From assembly GCA_046540835.1 (NCBI GenBank), contig JBKHEL010000057.1:1-18669 (forward strand): DNA of 18,669 nt. Direction: 5' to 3'. This document shows, piece after piece, positions 1 through 7,157 of this stretch; the stretch's first letter is position 1; each line of letters begins with the position of its first letter. This DNA is from Coraliomargarita_B sp046540835. GTDB taxonomy: Bacteria; Verrucomicrobiota; Verrucomicrobiia; Opitutales; Coraliomargaritaceae. A model generated the notes under the pieces. That model was not told the origin of the DNA and did no database searches. It saw only the letters and a program-made list of their open reading frames with translations. Both the position numbers and the translations under genes were made by a program.

Positions 1-33
1 CTGCCCCTCACGAATTCGGCAATCCCCAAAGCT

Positions 34-57
34 CCCCTCCTCCGAAGGAAGGAGGGG
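34..57. repeat. Imperfect GC-rich hairpin downstream of the RAYT remnant
   Basis: The arm CCCCTCCTCC (34-43) pairs with GGAAGGAGGGG (47-57), with one bulged A and a GAA loop. It lies about 55 bp beyond the stop codon of the minus-strand transposase remnant. No T-tract follows on either strand, so a simple rho-independent terminator is unlikely. GC-rich imperfect palindromes beside RAYT genes are the hallmark of REP sequences, but only one copy is visible here, so that identity is inference. Confidence 0.4.
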
Positions 58-112
58 ACAGGATCTATTGCCGTTCAGGTGATCGGTCCAGGGGTGGTCC
101 CCAGACGCGCTT

Positions 113-385
113 TCAGCCAAACACCTCTTTCCGCAAGGCATTGACCACCGCCAGGTCCCCCCAGGGCGCTCCCCGCGCACGGTGCACTTTCACCGGAAAC
201 TGTCGCCCGCAGCCCGACTGCCAGGCCCCTGTATAACCGCGCACAAACTCCGCCGTGCCCAGCACCGCCCCATCTGTAAAATAACGCACCCGGCAGCGCA
301 AGACCACTGCCAGCGGCAGCTCGCCCTTTTCCTTGTTCAGCACCCGCTCCGCAGTGGCCCGGTCGATCACCTTACCCCGGCAAAT
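113..385 (-). pseudogene. C-terminal remnant of a REP-associated tyrosine transposase (RAYT)
   Basis: The frame ends at 113 and encodes a C-terminal stretch typical of verrucomicrobial RAYT proteins: LPLAVVLRCRVRYFTDGAVLG followed by a WGDLAVVNALRKEVFG tail. The N-terminal HUH (HxH) catalytic domain is absent. The frame stays open to an ATG at 416-418, but the first ten or so residues (MHIYNLCIFL) come from AT-rich DNA that looks like non-coding upstream sequence, so the transposase homology probably begins near 385. An intact family member begins at 18427. The AT-rich block just upstream of this remnant resembles the block upstream of that gene, which suggests that an internal deletion joined the 5' flank to the 3' part of the gene. 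The product would have no DNA-nicking activity. The family call rests on recognised motifs, not on a search. Confidence 0.75.
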
Positions 386-390
386 ACCTA

Positions 391-420
391 AAAATATACA
401 CAGGTTATAAATATGCACAG
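391..420 (-). repeat. AT-rich direct repeat block shared with the right-hand RAYT upstream region
   Basis: On the minus strand, CTGTGCATATTT (409-420) is followed 17 bp on by CTGTGTATATTT (392-403), so two 12-mers differ at one base. The block contains TTTATAACCTG, then TATA, then TTTTTAG. The same three elements in the same order occur at 18378-18401, upstream of the second RAYT gene. It could be the promoter region or end sequence of the RAYT element; the function is inferred. Confidence 0.5.
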
Positions 421-434
421 TTTATTAAATATGC

Positions 435-452
435 GGAACGCTGCAGCGTTCC
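435..452. repeat. Perfect 18-bp palindrome (REP-like or transcription-end hairpin)
   Basis: GGAACGCTGCAGCGTTCC is a perfect inverted repeat. It starts four bases past the stop codon of the phosphorylase gene (minus strand) and sits just upstream of the AT-rich RAYT flank. On the minus strand it is followed by AT-rich sequence but not by a clean T-tract, so it may be a weak terminator or an mRNA-end hairpin. Its place beside a RAYT remnant also fits a REP element. Confidence 0.6.
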
Positions 453-456
453 TTCT

Positions 457-2199
457 TCATTTCCGCGGCACGAGCCAGAGGGCCTGATAGGGTTTGACCG
501 AAAACCCCCGGCTTCCCGCAGCATACTCGCGGGCTCGTAGAATATCGAAAAAATTCTCCGCTGTCTCGAAATCAGGATCCGGGCAGAGTGTTTTCAAATG
601 TTTTTCTTTGGCCGAAAGATTGAAAATGCAGTAAATGGACTCTTCCCCGTCGAGTGATGTTCGCTTATGCACGAAAAGCCCTGGATTGACCTTAAAAACC
701 TCCTGAGGCGCGTCGGGGTGGAAGGCAGGATGCTCCGTGCGCCGGCGGAGCATGCGGAGGAAGCGACTGAAGACGAGTTTACCTACCCCTGATTTCAGAT
801 GAGCGCCTAATTCGGAAAGCAGCCATTTCTTCCGGTTGATCGTGCGGTTCTGCCCTGTCGCTTCGACACCTGCTTCGAAGTTTTCGGTCGCGAAGAGGCT
901 TTGGATATAAATCCCTGGAACGCCTCGCAGCGAAAGCGCAAGGGCCTGGGAGCAGAGAAAGCGGGCCGCACCGAGTTTTACGTTATCGGCAATTGCCAGC
1001 GCGGAATAGTAGGTCACGTTCAACTCATAAGGCTGCTTCGATCCGTCCGGCATCGTCCGCCAGCTCACGCGTCCGCCAGCAGACGCCACATGCTGAACCA
1101 ATTTGTCCCGCTCATCATTTGGCAAGATACCTTCGACCGGGCGCACCCCAACTCCATCATGACTTGCTGTAAAATTGAAGAACGTGCAGCCCTCGGGCGG
1201 TGGCTCAAGGCTCCGGGCCCAATCCGTTAAGTAGGTGCCGTCACCCGTCGTAAAGGCATGGAGAAGGAGTGGCGGCAGGCTGAACTGGTAGACCATATGT
1301 GCCTCATCGCCCCGGCCAAAGTAGCTGATGTTTTCCTCATGCGGCACATTCGTCTCGGTCAGGATAACCGCGCGCGGCGCAACGATCGCGCACACATCGC
1401 GGAAGAGTTTGACCATTTCATGGGTCTCCGGAAGGTGGAGACAATTCGTCCCGAGCGTCTTCCAGAGGAACGCCACCGCATCGAGACGGACAATGCGCAT
1501 CCCCTTGGAGAGATATAGAAAAAGGATATCGAGGAATTCAAAGAAGACCTCCGGATTCTGCCAGTTCAAGTCGACTTGATCGGGCGAGAAGGTAGTCCAG
1601 ACGTGTGCCTCACCGTCCCGGGTGCGGGTCTTTGTCAGCAGCGGTGTGGTCCGTGGACGCACGACCCCGCTGTAGTCGCGATCCGGATCCATGGGCAGGA
1701 AGTAGTGACGCGCCGGCTCGATCCCTGCGACAAAATCCTTGAACCAACTGCTCTGGGCCGAGCAATGGTTGAGCACCAGGTCAAACATCAGATCAAAATC
1801 GTCCCCGAGCGACTGCACGTCTCTCCAACTGCCACATGCCGGATCGACCTTTCTGTAATCAATTACCGAAAAGCCGTCGTCGGAAGACCACGGAAAAAAC
1901 GGGAGTAAATGGATACAGCGAATCGCGCCTTTGAGGTGTTTTTTTGAAAACTGGCTGATCGCCGCAAGCGGGGTGCCCCGTCCGGGGTCACTGATGGTGT
2001 CGGCATAGGTGATCAGTATGCTGTCACGCTCATCCCAACGTGCCGAACGTCCTGTGTCACGCGGCGCATCGACCCCGACCCCATAACGGCCAATGACCAT
2101 GACGAAGCGCTCCAGCAGTCGCTCTGCCTGTCCACCATAAAGTCGCTCGAAGCGCTTGCGGATTATACGTAATTCCTCTCTGGATACCGTTTTGATCAT
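457..2199 (-). CDS. GH13 subfamily 18 sugar phosphorylase, possibly glucosylglycerate phosphorylase
   Basis: The 580-residue alpha-amylase-fold protein has the GH13_18 signature of sucrose, sucrose-6F-phosphate, glucosylglycerol and glucosylglycerate phosphorylases. These enzymes split a glucoside with phosphate to give alpha-glucose-1-phosphate. The visible catalytic set is nucleophile D240 in MRIVRLDAVAFLWK, acid/base E282 in LTETNVPHEEN, and transition-state stabiliser D348 in NFTASHDGVGVRP. LHLPETHEMVKLFR at about 254-267 is also typical. At 580 residues it is longer than classical sucrose phosphorylases (about 490-500) and fits the longer group that includes the glucosylglycerate enzymes. 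No signal peptide is seen, so it is cytoplasmic. Its ATG overlaps the stop codon of the upstream GT4 gene (ATGA), showing translational coupling. The gpgS gene about 7 kb away makes glucosylglycerate a reasonable substrate, but the acceptor cannot be settled from sequence alone. Confidence 0.85.
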   Translation of the reverse strand: MIKTVSREELRIIRKRFERLYGGQAERLLERFVMVIGRYGVGVDAPRDTGRSARWDERDSILITYADTISDPGRGTPLAAISQFSKKHLKGAIRCIHLLPFFPWSSDDGFSVIDYRKVDPACGSWRDVQSLGDDFDLMFDLVLNHCSAQSSWFKDFVAGIEPARHYFLPMDPDRDYSGVVRPRTTPLLTKTRTRDGEAHVWTTFSPDQVDLNWQNPEVFFEFLDILFLYLSKGMRIVRLDAVAFLWKTLGTNCLHLPETHEMVKLFRDVCAIVAPRAVILTETNVPHEENISYFGRGDEAHMVYQFSLPPLLLHAFTTGDGTYLTDWARSLEPPPEGCTFFNFTASHDGVGVRPVEGILPNDERDKLVQHVASAGGRVSWRTMPDGSKQPYELNVTYYSALAIADNVKLGAARFLCSQALALSLRGVPGIYIQSLFATENFEAGVEATGQNRTINRKKWLLSELGAHLKSGVGKLVFSRFLRMLRRRTEHPAFHPDAPQEVFKVNPGLFVHKRTSLDGEESIYCIFNLSAKEKHLKTLCPDPDFETAENFFDILRAREYAAGSRGFSVKPYQALWLVPRK

Positions 2200-3488
2200 A
2201 GGTCTTCTGATTTTCGCTCGAGCGCTTTTGGTGCGTCACCGGTCAACATCGCGATGTGGTGACGTAAAACCCGGCGGAGCACGGTGTAACTGTAGTAGCG
2301 ACGGGCCACCTGATAGTTGTGGTCGACGATTTTCTGCCGGTATTTTTTATCTTCAATTACCCGGCGCACTTCTTCGAGCAACCCGGTGGTGATGAAGCCG
2401 TCCATGTCGATCAGCTTAAAGCCCTTGGGCTCAATATCCTGAATATAGATCGCATAGCGGTTGATCACAACCGGCACTTTGAAATAAATCGCTTCAAGCA
2501 AGGCATTCCCGAAGCCTTCGTAGGTGCTCGGGTAGGTCATCAAATCGGCGTGTTTGTAGATGTCCCAAAGCGTGTAGATCTTATTCCCCGCATGGTCCAC
2601 CTGGCGCACCTCACCGATGCGGGCCGCAAAAAAGCGCAGGTCCACCCCTTCCTGCTTCGCCAAAGCTTCCAACTGGTGCTTGTAGTCCAGGCCCTCATCG
2701 CCGGCATCATGCGAAATGACGAGCTTATAGCGGGGATCATTCAACATACCCACCAGCTTGATCGCGTGCTCGATGCCTTTCCTGGGGACGATCCGCGTGG
2801 GCTGCAGAATCAGAATATCTTCCTTTGAGATGCCAATCTCCTTACGGATGTCCGCAGTGTAGCGGTCCGCCTTTGGGGGCGGATTATCGAAATCGAAGAC
2901 ATTCGGCATGAGCGTCGACGTCACGCCTTTTCGAAGGGCCAGTTGCTGGAGTGCCGCCTGATTGATCCCGATATGGTGCAGATGTGGCAGGCTGGGCGGA
3001 AAAGCCATGTCGAGATAGTCTTTTACGGCACCAACAGAGAATCTCGTGCGCTCCCAGTAAAAATCATGATGGTGTGCGATCGCCGGCATCCGGGTTTCCG
3101 CGAGAAACTCCGTGACGGCGATGCCGAGCGGCACGTGCATGGGGATGGCCAGCACATTTTGCGGAATCAGCACATCGATCTGGTAACGCTCTGCGAAATC
3201 GTAGAGCGTCTGCTTCAGGTAATCCGCCATCTCATGAATCCGGCGTGTCACCACCGGATCGCGCCGGGGCTGATCCCATATCCGCTCATTGATCCACTCG
3301 ACCTCCGGGTGCCCGAAGTAGGCTTCGGGCACACAGTAACTACACCCCGGGTCGCGGTCATTGCGCCCGCTATACCAGTAACTCACATGACGATCATCCC
3401 AGAGCACCTCTGCCCACTTTGAACTCTCCAGCGAAACGCCGTCGGATCCTGCAAAACGGGTGGAGACAAAACCTATATTTTGAGACAT
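2196..3488 (-). CDS. GT4 glycosyltransferase, resembling mannosylglucosyl-3-phosphoglycerate synthase
   Basis: This is a 430-residue GT-B protein. The N-terminal domain begins IGFVSTRFAGSDGVSLESSKWA. The donor-binding C-terminal domain holds ILQPTRIVPRKGIEHAIKL (about 227-245) and the E-x7-E motif of retaining GT4 enzymes, E324 and E332 in STYEGFGNALLEAIYFKVPVV. The RFAGxDGVSLE opening is, as I recall, characteristic of the GT4 proteins that accompany GH13_18 phosphorylases and of the MggA type, which adds mannose from GDP-mannose to glucosyl-3-phosphoglycerate. That assignment is inference, and the donor sugar is unproven. The gene leads a two-gene operon with the phosphorylase (4-bp overlap). 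No Shine-Dalgarno is visible before the ATG. A sigma-54-like site lies about 60 bp upstream. The GT partner of the phosphorylase may make the same glycoside that the phosphorylase later breaks down. Confidence 0.8.
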   Translation of the reverse strand: MSQNIGFVSTRFAGSDGVSLESSKWAEVLWDDRHVSYWYSGRNDRDPGCSYCVPEAYFGHPEVEWINERIWDQPRRDPVVTRRIHEMADYLKQTLYDFAERYQIDVLIPQNVLAIPMHVPLGIAVTEFLAETRMPAIAHHHDFYWERTRFSVGAVKDYLDMAFPPSLPHLHHIGINQAALQQLALRKGVTSTLMPNVFDFDNPPPKADRYTADIRKEIGISKEDILILQPTRIVPRKGIEHAIKLVGMLNDPRYKLVISHDAGDEGLDYKHQLEALAKQEGVDLRFFAARIGEVRQVDHAGNKIYTLWDIYKHADLMTYPSTYEGFGNALLEAIYFKVPVVINRYAIYIQDIEPKGFKLIDMDGFITTGLLEEVRRVIEDKKYRQKIVDHNYQVARRYYSYTVLRRVLRHHIAMLTGDAPKALERKSEDL

Positions 3489-3546
3489 TGAATGGCGGGT
3501 TCAGTGAATACTTGTGATTTTTGAATTCAGGATGAAAAGAATTTTG

Positions 3547-3567
3547 AAGCTAGGTCTGTGCCAATCA
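3547..3567 (-). promoter_or_regulatory. Candidate sigma-54 (RpoN) promoter for the GT4-phosphorylase operon
   Basis: The minus strand reads TTGGCACAGACCTAGCT. This has the required GG-N10-GC spacing (GG at 3562-3561, GC at 3550-3549) and matches the YTGGCACG-N4-TTGCW consensus except at two positions. It lies in the 89-bp gap between the xerD stop and the GT4 ATG, placing a transcript start near 3537 and a leader of about 50 bases. No activator site was identified. Confidence 0.35.
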
Positions 3568-3577
3568 AAAAACGAAC

Positions 3578-4534
3578 TCAGAAACCAGCTTCCCTTTCTT
3601 TTTGCTGCTGGGCTGCACGCGGGTGGAAGAGCGCGTGTTCATCAGCCAGCCGGGCTGACTGCACCGATGTATAAATCTGGGTTGTCGAAATATCCGCGTG
3701 GCCCAACATTTCCTGAATCGCCCGCAAATCGGCCCCTCCCTCGAGCAGATGAGTCGCAAAGGAATGACGGAGCAGGTGCGGTTTGATCGGCTTATGGATG
3801 CCTGCACGCTGAGCCTGTGCCTTGATCATCACCCAAATCATTTTACGGGAGATCGCCCTGCCCTGTTGACTGAGAAAAAGCTCGCTGCCGGTTCTCGCTT
3901 TCACGAAATGTGGCCGCCCCGCCCTCAAATAATCTTCAAGCGCCCGCAGCGCGGCCTGCCCGATCGGGGCGATTCGCTCTTTTGAACCTTTACCAAAGAC
4001 ACGCAGGTAGCCCTCGTCCAGATTCACACTCTGCAGGAGCAAATCGCTGAGTTCAGTGACCCGCAGACCACTGCTGTAAAACAGCTCGAGAATGGCACGG
4101 TCGCGCAAGCCAAAGGGCGTCGAGGGGGATGGGGCATCGAGCAAACGCTCCACTTCTTCTTTGGTCAGCACCTGCGGCAACTGGCGCTGCGCTTTCGGCC
4201 CTTCCGCCGTCTCCGTAAAATCATCCGCCCGAAAATGCTCGCGGACTAAAAAACGTGCGAGCATACGCAGAGCTGACAATTTCCTGGACTGGCTGCTCCG
4301 CGCATAACCCCGGCGGCTGAGCGAAGCAGTCCAGGCCCCGGCCATCGAAGCGTCCACGGACCGCCAATCCCCGGCACCGGCTGCCTCCATAAATTCCCCA
4401 GCCTGGACCAAATCCTTGGCATAGGATAAAATCGTGTTCGACGACAGACCGCGCTCCAACTCGAGCCAGCCTAGAAAGCGCTCAACCGGTTCCGCAAAAG
4501 CGATCGGGATCTGATCCAGAGGGTCTTTAGCCAT
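3578..4534 (-). CDS. xerD: Tyrosine recombinase XerD/XerC
   Basis: The 318-residue protein is a site-specific recombinase that would resolve chromosome dimers at dif together with a partner Xer protein and FtsK. An N-terminal SAM-like core-binding domain (about 10-105, with LERGLSSNTILSYAKDL) precedes the catalytic domain. The catalytic residues are all visible: R158 in SSGLRVTEL, the hairpin Lys in GKGSKER (181-187), H253 and R256 in KPHLLRHSFA, H279 in MLGHADISTTQIY, and nucleophile Y288. The start is set at MAKDPLDQI (4532-4534). The frame stays open upstream to 4786, but that part overlaps argA on the other strand and lacks Xer homology. It does not look like a phage integrase: length and motifs are those of housekeeping Xer. 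XerD is more likely than XerC from the overall pattern, with some doubt. Confidence 0.9.
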   Translation of the reverse strand: MAKDPLDQIPIAFAEPVERFLGWLELERGLSSNTILSYAKDLVQAGEFMEAAGAGDWRSVDASMAGAWTASLSRRGYARSSQSRKLSALRMLARFLVREHFRADDFTETAEGPKAQRQLPQVLTKEEVERLLDAPSPSTPFGLRDRAILELFYSSGLRVTELSDLLLQSVNLDEGYLRVFGKGSKERIAPIGQAALRALEDYLRAGRPHFVKARTGSELFLSQQGRAISRKMIWVMIKAQAQRAGIHKPIKPHLLRHSFATHLLEGGADLRAIQEMLGHADISTTQIYTSVQSARLADEHALFHPRAAQQQKEREAGF

Positions 4535-4604
4535 TAAGACAAGGAGAGCATCTGGAAAACATGTGCCTTGCAAGCCTCCAAAGACCACACACATTGAATT
4601 CTTT

Positions 4605-5915
4605 ATGAGTGTTTTGCAAGCAGCTGAGATCACGGTGAAGCCGACCGATTTACGGGGGATTTTGAAGTATGTCCCCATGTTCCGTGAGCAGATATTTATT
4701 ATTGCTCTGGACGGGAGCGTGGTCAGCCATGAGATGTTTCCAAATGTTTTGCTGGATATTGCGGTCCTGCGTTCGCTGAACATCAAAGTGGTCCTCGTTC
4801 ACGGGATCGGCCAGCAAATGAGCGAGCTTGCGGAGCGCCGTAAGATCCGTATCACCGATCCACACGGTGAGGGGATCACTGACGAGGCAACTCTCCAACT
4901 GGCCATCGAAGCGACGTCTCAGGTCAATTTGCAAATTGTCCAGGGACTGACCCGAAATCACCTCCGCTGCGCTGCGACAAATGCCGTGAGAAGCAAAGAG
5001 ATCGGCATCCTGAAGGGACGGGATCAACTCCTGAGCGGAAACGTCGACCGGCTCGACCTGAAAATGATCGGGCAGTTACTCGACGGCGACACCATCCCAG
5101 TCGTCGCTCCCGTCGCCTTCAACCGGGAAGGCACCTCGCTTCGTATCAATTCCGACTTACTGGCGGCCGAACTCGCAGCCAAGTTGGATGCCTCAAAACT
5201 CATCTACCTGACAACCCAGGACGGCCTCAAAATCGATGGAAAGGCACTGACCAATATCCCCGTTGCGGAATTGGAATCTCTGCTGGAAGCAGACTCAACG
5301 AAAGAAGTTCCGGAGCGCTTGCGCAGCAAGTGCTCTCATGCAGTCCGGGCCATTCACGGGGGCACCCCGCGGGCCCACATTTTGGATGCGCGCATTTTCG
5401 GTGCCCTGCTCAACGAGGTCTTTGATAAGGTCGGTATTGGCACCATGGTCTACAGCAACGACTACCAGTCGATCCGAACGGCAATCGCAGCAGATGCCTA
5501 TGCGATCTTTAACATCACACAGAGCGGCGTGCGCTCCGATACCCTGAGAGCGCGATCCCGGGAATACATCGAATCGGAGATCGAAAATTTCCTCGTCTAC
5601 GAGATCGACGGCAGCCTGATCGGCTGTATCCACCTGCGACCCTACGGCAGTGGGGCGGTCATTGAAATCGGCAGTGTTTACGTGCAGCCCTTCTACCAGG
5701 GCAGAGGCGTCGGCCGCCGGTTAATCCAGTATGCCACCGAAGAGGCCAAACGGCGGGGGGCCAGCTCGGTGTTCGCGCTCACGACACAGGCCGTCAAGTT
5801 CTTCACAACGGTCTGCGGCTTCACGGAGGGAAGATTCGAAGAACTCCCGGAGGAACGGCAAACCGAATATCAGCAGAGCGGTCGCAACTCAAAAATCCTG
5901 CTTCGGTCACTTTAA
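4605..5915 (+). CDS. argA: N-acetylglutamate synthase (amino-acid N-acetyltransferase)
   Basis: This enzyme catalyses the first step of arginine synthesis, acetyl-CoA + L-glutamate to N-acetylglutamate. The 436-residue protein has the two-domain ArgA layout. An amino-acid-kinase-like domain (about 30-285) contains VVLVHGIGQQMSELAERRKIRITD, VAPVAFNREGTSLRINSDLLAAELA and GGTPRAHILDAR. A GNAT acetyltransferase domain (about 300-436) carries the acetyl-CoA loop QGRGVGRRL at 365-373. The start ATG at 4605 gives MSVLQAAEI. An in-frame GTG at 4563 would add 14 residues and is less likely, because family homology starts near VKPTDLRGILKYVP. No Shine-Dalgarno precedes 4605. The gene is divergent from xerD and is followed after four bases by a small unknown gene. 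Arginine feedback inhibition through the kinase-like domain is usual for the family. Confidence 0.92.
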   Translation: MSVLQAAEITVKPTDLRGILKYVPMFREQIFIIALDGSVVSHEMFPNVLLDIAVLRSLNIKVVLVHGIGQQMSELAERRKIRITDPHGEGITDEATLQLAIEATSQVNLQIVQGLTRNHLRCAATNAVRSKEIGILKGRDQLLSGNVDRLDLKMIGQLLDGDTIPVVAPVAFNREGTSLRINSDLLAAELAAKLDASKLIYLTTQDGLKIDGKALTNIPVAELESLLEADSTKEVPERLRSKCSHAVRAIHGGTPRAHILDARIFGALLNEVFDKVGIGTMVYSNDYQSIRTAIAADAYAIFNITQSGVRSDTLRARSREYIESEIENFLVYEIDGSLIGCIHLRPYGSGAVIEIGSVYVQPFYQGRGVGRRLIQYATEEAKRRGASSVFALTTQAVKFFTTVCGFTEGRFEELPEERQTEYQQSGRNSKILLRSL

Positions 5916-5919
5916 CGAG

Positions 5920-6246
5920 ATGGATCTCTACCATAGCACGGATGCAGACGGCATCTCAATTCTGAATCCGGATACCAGGCAAATGTTGGACCTACTGGAA
6001 TCGTTGGATGAGCCCGAAACCCGGGAAAAAGAACACCCGGATGTCAGCCTCACGCATGACCCGAGCGGATGGAGCCTCTCGGTTTATCCCGGCGGCACAG
6101 CCACTTTTGAGAACTGGAATGAAGCGGATGAACCACCCCGCTACATGCGCAATCTCAACCGGCGGGACTGTTTGGAAATGTGGCTCGACCTCGCCAAAGG
6201 GCGGATTGACTCCCTTCAAACGAAGCCCTGGCAGCGCGATCCCTGA
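5920..6246 (+). CDS. Conserved-looking small hypothetical protein downstream of argA
   Basis: A 108-residue acidic protein starting MDLYHSTDADGISILNPDTR. I do not recognise the family. It has no signal peptide or membrane segment. A central part (DVSLTHDPSGWSLSVYPGGTATFENW) alternates polar and hydrophobic residues like a beta-rich segment, followed by a helical RRDCLEMWLDLAKGRIDSL stretch. The ATG lies four bases past the argA stop, so the two genes are almost certainly co-transcribed and probably translationally coupled; the Shine-Dalgarno is weak. Codon use is like that of argA, which supports real coding. The link to arginine metabolism is only positional. Confidence 0.6.
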   Translation: MDLYHSTDADGISILNPDTRQMLDLLESLDEPETREKEHPDVSLTHDPSGWSLSVYPGGTATFENWNEADEPPRYMRNLNRRDCLEMWLDLAKGRIDSLQTKPWQRDP

Positions 6247-6254
6247 CATGTCAG
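6243..6254. repeat. Perfect 12-bp palindrome at the end of the argA operon
   Basis: CTGACATGTCAG overlaps the TGA stop of the small gene. No T-tract follows. The 75-bp convergent gap to the phosphopantetheinyl transferase also has a short CCTCG-C-CGAGG stem at 6282-6292, again without a T-run. Termination here is not obvious. Confidence 0.3.
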
Positions 6255-6321
6255 CACGCCGAATGGGAAAGGGTCTCCCGGCCTCGCCGAGGGCGGATCG
6301 AAAGACAACAGCGCCCTGAAA

Positions 6322-7026
6322 TCAGCCCCCCGCAATAGGCTCGAACTGGCCCATCCAACACATCGAAACCACGTAATCCCCGAAAAAGCGCCCACGAATA
6401 CGGACATCCGGTGCGCGATCCCGCAGCGCTGCACAAAAGCGCCCGCTGATCTGAGCCACCCTCAGCTCGACAACGGCGGAGCTGCAGTCAAGGCTTAGAG
6501 CCAGATCCTGAAAATTGGCGGTTGTTCGCCAGCGGGGATATTGCATCTTGTAAAAGGCCTCTTTCGCGGAAAAAAACAAGGAGGCAAGGCGCTGATCGCC
6601 CCCGGCAAATGCTGCCTCACCGGGATGCAACACTCGAGTCATCGCCTGATCGCTCAAGCGATTTGTCTTCTCCAAATCCACCCCCAATCCGCAAAAGTCA
6701 CTCCGGCTCCCAACGAGCGCCGCACAATACCCTTTCGAGTGCGAAATCGACCCCAAAAAGCCCGCAGGCCAACGCGGCAGATGGTCTGCGCCGATCCCGA
6801 TCAGCCCTGTATTGATGCCGCATTTCGCGAGCGCCACACGTGCGCATTGCCGACCTCCAAAAAACTCTCGTTGCCGCTGCACACTTGCACGCCGCACCGA
6901 CTCTGGCACATTTCCTGTCTCGCTCATCGCGGGTTCAGGCGTCGCCATCCCCGCCGCAGCGACGCCGACGGGGCTGATTTCGCACAAAGCCTGTTGAAGT
7001 TGCTGCTGAGTGGGGTCTTCCGACAT
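6322..7026 (-). CDS. 4'-phosphopantetheinyl transferase, EntD/Sfp-like
   Basis: This enzyme transfers the phosphopantetheine arm from coenzyme A to a conserved serine of a carrier protein. The 234-residue protein shows the family's ordered motifs: GGRQCARVAL (about 57-66), GFLGSISHSKGYCAAL (about 89-104), GLGVDLEKTNRL with Mg-binding D117 and E119, and LFFSAKEAFYKMQYP with E156 and K160. The SISHSKGY and FSAKEAFYK forms are those of the EntD type rather than the short AcpS. The first 40 residues are Ala/Pro-rich and may be a linker, or the true start may be one of the later Met codons. The gene is alone on its strand, and no NRPS or PKS is in the window, so the target carrier is unknown. It could serve fatty acid synthesis if the genome lacks AcpS. 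Confidence 0.88.
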   Translation of the reverse strand: MSEDPTQQQLQQALCEISPVGVAAAGMATPEPAMSETGNVPESVRRASVQRQREFFGGRQCARVALAKCGINTGLIGIGADHLPRWPAGFLGSISHSKGYCAALVGSRSDFCGLGVDLEKTNRLSDQAMTRVLHPGEAAFAGGDQRLASLFFSAKEAFYKMQYPRWRTTANFQDLALSLDCSSAVVELRVAQISGRFCAALRDRAPDVRIRGRFFGDYVVSMCWMGQFEPIAGG

Positions 7027-7111
7027 GAATCCGGTTAGACTAATCGGCGCGATTCACTGCGCAAGCCCGCTTTCCATCCTCCGCACCTGACAAACGAAGC
7101 AAGATGAACAG

Positions 7112-7141
7112 TTGACGCCCTAAAGAAGCGGGAGCTATTCT
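7112..7141 (+). promoter_or_regulatory. Candidate sigma-70-type promoter for the PPK2-gpgS operon
   Basis: TTGACG (7112-7117) and TATTCT (7136-7141) are separated by 18 bp. The match to the -35 box is 5/6 and to the -10 box 4/6. The predicted start would leave a leader of only about ten bases before the ATG at 7158. This fits the lack of a Shine-Dalgarno there. Confidence 0.4.
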
Positions 7142-7157
7142 CCCTCACACAACGCGT

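Noticed and set aside
91..102. GGGG-TGGT-CCCC stem as terminator
   Set aside because: The stem has only four base pairs and no T-run on either strand.
392..420. DnaA boxes / replication origin
   Set aside because: TGTGCATAT and TGTGTATAT each miss the TGTGNATAA consensus by one base, only two are present, and there is no dnaA, dnaN or AT-rich unwinding region.
3578..4534. XerD-like gene as a phage or island integrase
   Set aside because: Length and motif spacing match housekeeping Xer recombinases, and no attachment repeats, tRNA gene or phage genes are nearby.
4535..4786. N-terminal extension of XerD by 84 residues
   Set aside because: The extension overlaps argA on the opposite strand and lacks family similarity; 318 residues already matches Xer length.
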